Below are positions 58,519-64,000 of a DNA stretch of 64,000 bases, one piece after another. The DNA is from a bacterium (Candidatus Blackallbacteria) CG13_big_fil_rev_8_21_14_2_50_49_14. Lineage in GTDB: Bacteria > Cyanobacteriota > Sericytochromatia > UBA7694. The translations under genes were made by a program, and so were the position numbers. Below the pieces are notes generated by a model, which was not told where the DNA came from, searched no databases, and saw only the letters and a list, made by a program, of their open reading frames with translations. Positions within the stretch are counted from its first letter, which is position 1. Each line of letters starts with the position of its first letter. The DNA lies in the NCBI GenBank assembly GCA_002783405.1, contig PFGG01000041.1, forward strand, positions 164,722 through 228,721, in the 5' to 3' direction.

Positions 58519-59436
58519 ATGGGAAATTTTAGTTTAAATTCTGCGCGCGATATGGTTTCACGTTCACTCAACGATCCCTATTCCCCTGGCAAAGTGGATA
58601 AGTTTGAAGCGATTGAAATCAAAGAAAAATTGACGGGCAAGGGGGCAGATGTTTCAGAAGCTGCCAAAGCCTTTATTGCCGATCAGGTTCAGGCTGGAAA
58701 ATTCGATGCGGGTGGAGCTGCTGTGATGCAGGACTTGTTTTCTCAGCCCACGCAATCCTATCATGAAAAAGTGACTCAACAGGCTGATGTGGCGATCAAG
58801 TCTTTACACCAGGCCTTGGATTTTGGGTTTATAGGGGGCGTGAATAATGATGGCAGCGTTACGGGTTCAGAAAATGCCGGTGACGTGGCTGGGATGGCCG
58901 AAAAATATTTATCCAAACTGAATGAATTGGCTGGTGAGTCATCTAACCTGCGCAATATTGTGACAGCTACCCTCGATGGGGGCAAACTGATCAAAGATCC
59001 CGAAAAACGTCTGAACTCCTATCTGAAGACGCTCAATCTAATTAAAACCACACATAAAAACAATGACCGGGATATGAAACATCTGGCTTCTGATGCGATT
59101 CAGAATGTGCATACTGCGGTTCGCAGCTTGGGTGGACAGATCATGAGCAATGGTTCAATCAATAACCTGAGCCGGGAAGGGATTTATTCAGGCGCGTATA
59201 ATCAATTGAACAATATTGAGAACAAAGCCAGCAATGAATTTATTCGCAACCAGGCTGCCAATGGACTGACTGCTGCGCGGAACGCAACCAACAGTTCCTA
59301 CCAATCAGCCACCAATATTATTTTGGAAACTCTGCGCAATATTGCAGGGGGGACCCAGGTTCATGCTTCTCCGAAAGCACCGGGTGGGGGAGATTTAACC
59401 GTTGAAACCACCGTTACGACAAAAATCAAGCAATAA
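58519..59436 (+). CDS. Orphan helical protein of unknown function
   Basis: The 305-residue product has no signal peptide and is predicted largely alpha-helical, with Asn/Ser-rich loops. One loop, NNDGSVTGSENAGDV (about 113-127), resembles half an EF-hand-like calcium site. The last 25 residues are a flexible Pro/Gly/Thr tail. I recognise no family. GGAGG precedes the ATG, and terminators lie on both sides, so it is a single-gene unit. A secreted or structural role is possible, but unsupported. Confidence 0.5.
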   Translation: MGNFSLNSARDMVSRSLNDPYSPGKVDKFEAIEIKEKLTGKGADVSEAAKAFIADQVQAGKFDAGGAAVMQDLFSQPTQSYHEKVTQQADVAIKSLHQALDFGFIGGVNNDGSVTGSENAGDVAGMAEKYLSKLNELAGESSNLRNIVTATLDGGKLIKDPEKRLNSYLKTLNLIKTTHKNNDRDMKHLASDAIQNVHTAVRSLGGQIMSNGSINNLSREGIYSGAYNQLNNIENKASNEFIRNQAANGLTAARNATNSSYQSATNIILETLRNIAGGTQVHASPKAPGGGDLTVETTVTTKIKQ

Positions 59437-59453
59437 ACACTGATTTTAAATTT

Positions 59454-59482
59454 GAAAGGCCGATTTCAGAATCGGCCTTTTG
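59454..59482 (+). terminator. Intrinsic terminator after the orphan helical gene
   Basis: AAAGGCCGATT (59455-59465) pairs with AATCGGCCTTT (59470-59480); the T run is short (TTTT) before GACATG. It ends just before the APC transporter start at 59503. Confidence 0.7.
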
Positions 59483-59502
59483 ACATGAAAAAGGAAGTCA
59501 AT

Positions 59503-60798
59503 ATGTCTGAACTGGCCCGTCGTCTGACGCTTCCCGATGTACTCTGCCTGGGAGTCAATGCCATTATTGGCTCTGGAATTTTTCTCTTTCCGGGCCGCTT
59601 GGCGAAATCAGCTGGCCCGACCTCGGTTTTTGCGTTTATTCTCTGTGGTCTTTTATTGGTCACCGTTGCACTTAGCTATGCGGAGATGGCGGGACTGACC
59701 CGGCGCAATGGTGGGGCTTATGTCTATGCGCTGACAGCCTTTGGCGCGAAAATTGGCTTTGTTGTGGGTTGGATTGCCTGGGTGACCTCGATTTTCAGTT
59801 GGGCTGCAGTTGCCAATGCGATCAGCTCGCAGCTTGCCTATTTTCATCCGCTGTTTAATACCGTCTTGGTGACCAAAATTTTAGCCTGCAGCTTGATTCT
59901 GGGCTTTGGCACAATCAATTATTTTGGTGTGAAAATGGGGGCGATTACGGTCAATCTCTTTACGGTTGCTAAAACTTTGCCGCTTGCTCTTTTTGTGGGC
60001 GTGGGTCTGTTTCATCTCGAACCTGGAAATTTTCAGGGGGCTTTGCAGACTGATCTGAATACCATGGGGGCAGCGCTTTTTCTTTCGCTTTGGCCCTTGC
60101 AGGGCTTTGAAACGGTGCCGGTGATTGCCGGAGAAAGCAAAAATCCCCAGCGGGATGTACCCTTGGCTACGATTTTTTCACTCTTGGCAGTGGCCCTCTT
60201 TTATACCCTGATTCAGATTGTTTCAGTGGGAACGCTGCCGGGGCTGGCGGGTTCGCAAAAGCCCTTGGCTGATGCCGCCGCCACTTTCCTGGGGCCTTTG
60301 GGAGCGACCCTGATGGCAGCCGGTGCCGCCATTTCAATGACGGGTTACAGTGCAGGCAATGCGATGGGATCTGCCCGTTATTTGGATGCTCTGGCAGAGG
60401 ATCATTTTCTGCCCCAGTGGTTGCGGGCTGTGCATCCGCGCTATCTGACCCCGGCCCGTGCGATTGCGCTTACCACCGGTTTAACTGCTTTTATGGCGAT
60501 TTGGCTGGATTTTGCGGCCCTGGTGGACATCTCCAATCTGGCGGTCATCAGCCAGTATGGGGCAACCTGTGCCGCGGTGATTTGGTTGCGTCTGAAGCAA
60601 CCTGAGCTGGAACGTCGTTTTAAAATTCCGGGGGGAATTCTGGTTCCTCTATTGGGCTGTGGGGTTTCGCTCTGGCTGATCAAACAGGTCAAATTGCCTG
60701 AGCTGATCTTTACCACAGTGGTGGTTTTGATTGGAGTGGGCTTTGCTCTGGCTAGCAAGGCCTATGCCAAACGGAAGGCTGGAGGAGCCCCAGCTTAA
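59503..60798 (+). CDS. APC-family amino acid permease
   Basis: From ATG 59503 (AAGGAA six bases upstream) the product is 431 residues with about twelve hydrophobic segments. The first carries the APC substrate motif NAIIGSGIFLFPG, and the family signature RNGGAYVYALTAFG follows TM2. It should import or exchange an amino acid or polyamine across the inner membrane; the substrate cannot be read. Earlier in-frame codons (ATG 59485, TTG 59452) lie in or next to the preceding terminator. Confidence 0.85.
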   Translation: MSELARRLTLPDVLCLGVNAIIGSGIFLFPGRLAKSAGPTSVFAFILCGLLLVTVALSYAEMAGLTRRNGGAYVYALTAFGAKIGFVVGWIAWVTSIFSWAAVANAISSQLAYFHPLFNTVLVTKILACSLILGFGTINYFGVKMGAITVNLFTVAKTLPLALFVGVGLFHLEPGNFQGALQTDLNTMGAALFLSLWPLQGFETVPVIAGESKNPQRDVPLATIFSLLAVALFYTLIQIVSVGTLPGLAGSQKPLADAAATFLGPLGATLMAAGAAISMTGYSAGNAMGSARYLDALAEDHFLPQWLRAVHPRYLTPARAIALTTGLTAFMAIWLDFAALVDISNLAVISQYGATCAAVIWLRLKQPELERRFKIPGGILVPLLGCGVSLWLIKQVKLPELIFTTVVVLIGVGFALASKAYAKRKAGGAPA

Positions 60799-60812
60799 TC
60801 GACCCAGTTGAT

Positions 60813-60850
60813 CAGGCCGCTGAAAATCCTTCAGCGGCCTTTTATTTTTG
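60813..60850 (+). terminator. Intrinsic terminator after the permease
   Basis: AGGCCGCTGA (60814-60823) pairs with TCAGCGGCCT (60831-60840), followed by TTTATTTTT. Confidence 0.85.
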
Positions 60851-61114
60851 TTGAATCACAGCGCATGTTTAAGCTTCTGAATCTCAGGCCAAGCTGATTC
60901 AGTGTCCTCAAAACATGCTTGAGGTTAGCTCAGGTAAAGCGAACGCATCTCTGTCAGGGCTGAACCCGCCAATTGATTCGAAATTTTAGGATTCGACAAG
61001 ATCAAAAACCAAAAAAAAAGAAAATTATAAGTTATTTAGGGTAGTTTAAATTGAATTTTTAGGGTCTGATTTTTTATAAACTGCACAGCTAACTGAAATT
61101 GACTGTTTTTTGAA
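60851..61114. other. Convergent intergenic stretch, no gene
   Basis: Together with the terminator this makes a 316-base gap. The remainder is A+T-rich and holds an A9 tract near 61011. I see no gene, RNA or clear operator in it. Confidence 0.5.
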
Positions 61115-61459
61115 TCAGGATTTTATCAAATGATGGGCCCATTCTTCAGCTTTAAAACTTTTTAATAGCAGTCCAGGCCCTTCCAGAATCGGGCGTTTGA
61201 GAGCAGAGGGATTCGCAATTAGCAGCTGGGCTTGTTCTTCGGCAGAGGCGGCTTCATAGGCCTCTTTGAATTTACGAAAGGTGGTGCCCGCTTTATTGAC
61301 GGGCAACTCCCCAAAGCCTGCTTGCCAGCGCTGAAGATCTTCAAGACTGGGTTTTTGTTTGGCGTAATCGACAAAAGTATACGCCAATCCCTCGGATTCT
61401 AGCCAGGTAAAGGCCTTTTTCATGGTGGAACAATTTTTAATGCCGTATATCGTATACAT
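61115..61459 (-). CDS. ArsC/Spx-family protein, YffB type
   Basis: From ATG 61459 the product is 114 residues with a thioredoxin-like fold of the ArsC/Spx group. It opens YTIYGIKNCSTMKKAFTWLE, where the single cysteine replaces the CxxC of Spx, and continues with LPVNKAGTTFRKF and LKRPILEG, close to YffB. Members act as glutathione-dependent reductases or remain uncharacterised; gshB in this window would fit a glutathione link, but that is only inference. A TTG at 61471 is an alternative start. Confidence 0.8.
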   Translation of the reverse strand: MYTIYGIKNCSTMKKAFTWLESEGLAYTFVDYAKQKPSLEDLQRWQAGFGELPVNKAGTTFRKFKEAYEAASAEEQAQLLIANPSALKRPILEGPGLLLKSFKAEEWAHHLIKS

Positions 61460-61539
61460 CTCAATTTCCAATTGTCTGTGAATGATGATGCTTCATTATA
61501 CAGCGAAGCTATCAAAGCGCTTTCCGGTATACAGAAAAG

Positions 61540-61579
61540 AAGGCCTGAACAGACAAGACTTTGTGTCTGTTCAGGCCTT
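61540..61579 (-). terminator. Long-stem intrinsic terminator of the LysM gene
   Basis: AAGGCCTGAACAGACA (61540-61555) pairs perfectly with TGTCTGTTCAGGCCTT (61564-61579). On the minus strand it is followed by CTTTTC. It lies 21 bases past the LysM-transglycosylase stop. Confidence 0.8.
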
Positions 61580-61599
61580 GGGTCTTGATAGAAAGCTAT

Positions 61600-62874
61600 T
61601 TAAAAGAGTTTGCCACCAAAGAGGGTTTTGTATTCATCATTGACCTTGTTGGCATAGGTTGAAACACTGGGGTCGCCGTAGCGTTTCAAGGCTTTTTCAA
61701 TGCCTCTGCCCAGACGGGCCCGCTCATTGAGTTCATAACTCATATAGGCCACAGAGGTCCAGACATTGGCTTTGATATTGTAACGCTGTTGAATGGAGCG
61801 GGCATTTTGAATAAAATTGCCCCTGTATTGATTATAAGGAGCTGTACCCTTGCCGCCTTTGCCAATTCCTGCCATAAAATGCACCTGGCGAATCGCAATA
61901 CTGGTCAACTGACCCAGCCCTCCGGCACCGGTATGGCTGCGTGCACCGGGATTGATCCCGCCGCTTTCGTGGGCATAAAGTGCAAGCATCATTTTGGGAT
62001 CCACCCCAAAGGCTTTCGAGGCACTGTCAAGTTCTTTTGCGATTTCACGCAATTGGGTGGGAGTGGTTTTGGTTCGGCTGGTCACACCCCGTTCAGCATA
62101 AAACTTCTGGTATTTCTGCATGGCTGCGAACAATTCCTGTGCGCCAGGGGTCAGGCTGGAATGATCGACTGCGCTGGGGCCACTCGGTCCCGCTGGTTTT
62201 TCAGGTGTGGCTGGCTTTTGCGGTGTTTCAGGTTTGCTGGGCTGAACAGGTGGATTTGCTGGGGGGGGAACTTCAGCCTTGCGCTGCGGAATTTTCAGTT
62301 GCATTCCCGGTTGCAGTGCATCGGGTGTTTTGAGGATATCGCGGTTGGCCTTGTAAATTTCCATATAGCGTTCAGAATCACCGAGGGTACGCAGGGCAAT
62401 AATACTCAAGGATTCACCCCGTTTCACGGTCCGCAGGGTAAAGGCATCAGCTGTGGGGTCGTTGGGCGTGGCTGGCTCTGGGGCATCGGGTTCTTCTTGA
62501 ATGGGCTCAGCGCTGGCAGGAACTGGAATTTTCAAAACCATGCCAATGCGCAGATCATTGGGATTTTGCAAATCATCCTGATTGGCCTTGTAAATCTCTA
62601 GATTGCGATTGGCATTGCCCAAATATTTTTGCGCAAGTTTGCCCAGGGTTTCACCGCGTTTGACTTTGTGCATCAGAAATTGGGGCTCAGGCTCCAAAGA
62701 GAGGGTGGGGGTGGCGTTGCCTTTGACACCTGAGTTGAGCAGGCTGTCGGCTTGAAACGTGGGCTGGGCAGGCGGAGGGGCTTGTTTTTCAGTTTGGATT
62801 GCTGGGGGAGCTTTAGGTTGAGTTCCCAGACGGCTCAAAGGCTGTGCGGCTGTGGTAAAGTCGAGTCTGGTCAT
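61600..62874 (-). CDS. LysM lytic transglycosylase, leaderless
   Basis: The 424-residue product has two LysM domains (about 68-117 and 146-195, each HKVKRGETLGKLAQKYLG-like) joined by proline-rich linkers and a C-terminal SLT domain (285-400). In it, LALYAHESGGINPGA gives the catalytic glutamate E303, followed by GGLGQL. Such enzymes bind and cleave peptidoglycan. No signal peptide is present; the protein begins MTRLDFTTAAQPL, then a Pro/Ala-rich segment. AAGGAG precedes the ATG at good spacing, so a missed upstream leader is unlikely. Confidence 0.85.
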   Translation of the reverse strand: MTRLDFTTAAQPLSRLGTQPKAPPAIQTEKQAPPPAQPTFQADSLLNSGVKGNATPTLSLEPEPQFLMHKVKRGETLGKLAQKYLGNANRNLEIYKANQDDLQNPNDLRIGMVLKIPVPASAEPIQEEPDAPEPATPNDPTADAFTLRTVKRGESLSIIALRTLGDSERYMEIYKANRDILKTPDALQPGMQLKIPQRKAEVPPPANPPVQPSKPETPQKPATPEKPAGPSGPSAVDHSSLTPGAQELFAAMQKYQKFYAERGVTSRTKTTPTQLREIAKELDSASKAFGVDPKMMLALYAHESGGINPGARSHTGAGGLGQLTSIAIRQVHFMAGIGKGGKGTAPYNQYRGNFIQNARSIQQRYNIKANVWTSVAYMSYELNERARLGRGIEKALKRYGDPSVSTYANKVNDEYKTLFGGKLF

Positions 62875-63090
62875 TCAGGAGGCTCCTTAAAATGGATAGG
62901 GACAGGCTTTAAAAAATGGATGCGTAAAGATTAATATTTTAATTATAGTCTCAGTTTTTGCAAATCTTGTTGCAAGCGGTTTATTTTAGACAAACTTTAA
63001 CCTGCACAAGCAGAGAAGATAATCTGCAAGTGTGTATCAGTATTCCCTTTCAGCCAGAATAAAACAGCGAGTAAAGCTTGGCCCAAGCGC

Positions 63091-63687
63091 TTAGGTAAAC
63101 CCTGCAACAAGGGCTTGGATCGCTTGCCGACCCGCCCCAAAAATAGGCCAGCCATCTCCCGTTAAAACTGTTTCCAGGTCTGAACAATCCAAAAAGCGTC
63201 TTACCGAAGCCTGGGCCTGCTGTTTATCTTTGAGTTTGGCCTCGGGCAAAAGGCAAAGTTTGCCGGCCTGGTGGGAACGAATTAAATCTCCTGTAATCAG
63301 GGTATGGCCGTCAATCAAAAAAGCCAGTTCACCGGGAGTCTTTGAACCTTCAAGCTGATAAACTCTAAGCCCGGGAACAGGCTCCTGCCCATCGCTTAAA
63401 TTCATTTGTCTGGGCAGCAAATTGGGCTCAGAGGCAGGCCCCCAGAGTGTTGCGCCTGTTTGCTCTGCCAGTTCTATCGCAAAGCGCAGATGGTCAGAAT
63501 TGCTGATTAAAATATGCCTGAGGGTTCCCAGGCTTTTTAAATGGTTCAGATCGTGTTCGCTCATGGGCAGGGGGTCAAAAGCACAGTTGCCCTCGGGACG
63601 AATCCAAAGCACAGAGTGGAAATCCAGGTTCCTTTCTGGGTTGAATTCGCTCCAGCCCCAAAACTCAGGTCTGTGTAGTGCTTTCAT
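63091..63687 (-). CDS. Metallo-beta-lactamase-fold-like protein, degenerate metal site
   Basis: From ATG 63687 (GAGG six bases upstream) the product is 198 residues. Its order recalls a small MBL hydrolase: a strand then ILISNSDHLRFA in place of HxHxDH, then TPGELAFLIDGHTLITGDLI, then VLTGDGWPIF. The first two histidines are missing, so the normal two-zinc site is incomplete. It may be inactive or use a different centre. The flanking tnpB-like gene lies 124 bases upstream. Confidence 0.5.
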   Translation of the reverse strand: MKALHRPEFWGWSEFNPERNLDFHSVLWIRPEGNCAFDPLPMSEHDLNHLKSLGTLRHILISNSDHLRFAIELAEQTGATLWGPASEPNLLPRQMNLSDGQEPVPGLRVYQLEGSKTPGELAFLIDGHTLITGDLIRSHQAGKLCLLPEAKLKDKQQAQASVRRFLDCSDLETVLTGDGWPIFGAGRQAIQALVAGFT

Positions 63688-63739
63688 CGGGGACCTCTTT
63701 GCAGTCGATTTCAAGGCATTGTACTCCGAACCCTGGAGA

Positions 63740-63843
63740 TCGGAGAACGCTTTGGCTGATCTTGCCCCATCTTACAAAAGGAGAAGCGGTTCAAATTCTT
63801 GGTCAATGAACTACATCCCTCCAACCCGCATGGGTATGGAGGG
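63740..63843 (-). ncRNA. Candidate reRNA (omega RNA) end and right end of the tnpB element
   Basis: On the minus strand, just before the tnpB stop, CCCTCCA and TGGAGGG with an inner ACCC/GGGT stem form a hairpin (63817-63843), followed after five bases by GTTCATTGAC. TnpB guide RNAs end in such structured 3' ends. The exact transcript and element border are not known. Confidence 0.4.
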
Positions 63844-64000
63844 AGTTTCGTGCTTCACAGAGAAAAGTTTCTCTCCACACAGGGCCGGTTCCCGACCCTT
63901 AATACTCTCTAAGGCCCAGTTTAAGATCACACGTGCAGCATTCTGATCGCGACTCAAGGTTAAGCCACATGGACATGCGTGTTGCCTTTCGGATAAAGGC
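63811..64000 (-). CDS. TnpB-type IS200/IS605 protein, C-terminal end (runs off window)
   Basis: A frame ending at the TAG at 63811-63813 reads LSERQHACPCGLTLSRDQNA, then ARVILNWALES. This is the C-terminal zinc finger (C-x-C half visible) and the RDxNAA motif of TnpB/OrfB. TnpB is an RNA-guided nuclease made with IS200/IS605 transposons, or acting alone; its guide RNA usually comes from the 3' end of the gene. Only the last 62 codons are in the window, so completeness is unknown. Confidence 0.8.
   Translation of the reverse strand, partial: PLSERQHACPCGLTLSRDQNAARVILNWALESIKGREPALCGEKLFSVKHETPSIPMRVGGM

Noticed and set aside
61789..62601. 270-codon plus-strand frame opposite the LysM transglycosylase
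   Set aside because: Covers conserved LysM and SLT coding sequence on the other strand; typical shadow frame with odd Cys/Trp/Phe-rich composition.
1..64000. tRNA, rRNA and CRISPR arrays
   Set aside because: Intergenic gaps were read on both strands; no cloverleaf, rRNA core sequence or regularly spaced direct repeats were found. The only regular repeats are protein-coding (the MCP coil and the propeller blades).

Overview
The window reads as a chromosome segment from a Gram-negative, non-photosynthetic relative of Cyanobacteria (Melainabacteria, Sericytochromatia or 'Blackallbacteria' type). This is inference from several clues together: a PDZ plus radical-SAM DUF512 protein, a DUF3084 membrane protein and a single-RRM RNA-binding protein, all typical of cyanobacteria; an RpoB of cyanobacterial size; and an RpoC carrying a very large trigger-loop insertion like that of cyanobacterial RpoC2, yet encoded as one unsplit gene. 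Lipoproteins, a predicted outer-membrane barrel and a YbjH-like barrel indicate an outer membrane. MenF and MenA indicate menaquinone. No rRNA, tRNA or CRISPR array was found.

Layout. 1-4.5 kb: 5' part of a methyltransferase gene, the DUF512 radical SAM gene, an orphan E1-alpha-like gene and a clostripain-like lipoprotein. 4.6-7.8 kb: a papain-like predicted protease and a PfkB kinase. 23.6 down to 7.8 kb, all minus strand and tightly packed: rpoB, rpoC, a YbjH-like barrel, era, a triple propeptide-like protein, a subtilase lipoprotein and a CarboxypepD_reg lipoprotein, led by a promoter and an attenuator-like hairpin before rpoB. 24-32 kb: a small charged protein, DUF3084, menF, a degenerate PEP-synthase-like protein, small unknowns, an alpha/beta hydrolase and a PlsC-type acyltransferase. 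32-36 kb: a 1380-aa beta-propeller protein with two cyclic-nucleotide domains. 36-44 kb: phosphopantetheinyl transferase, a phosphoesterase-like protein with fabL, an RRM protein, a gshB operon and menA. 44-49 kb: a zinc protease coupled to a caspase-like protein, and a second leaderless hydrolase. 49-54 kb: a 1403-aa propeller protein with an MshEN-like domain, and glycerate kinase. 54.6-58.4 kb: a YfiR-like protein, a chemoreceptor and an outer-membrane barrel. 58.5-64 kb: an orphan helical protein, an APC transporter, an ArsC/YffB protein, a LysM transglycosylase, an MBL-like protein and the 3' end of a tnpB gene.

Most striking parts. (1) Two paralogous, signal-peptide-free beta-propeller proteins of about 1400 residues, one with paired cNMP-binding domains and the other with a GspE-N/MshEN-like (potential c-di-GMP) domain. 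(2) A YfiR-like periplasmic protein next to a receptor whose sensor resembles the YfiN CHASE8 domain but whose output is a methyl-accepting chemotaxis domain, followed by an outer-membrane barrel. (3) A set of cell-wall hydrolases, proteases and alpha/beta hydrolases with proline-rich N-termini and no signal peptide, which may leave the cell by an unrecognised route.
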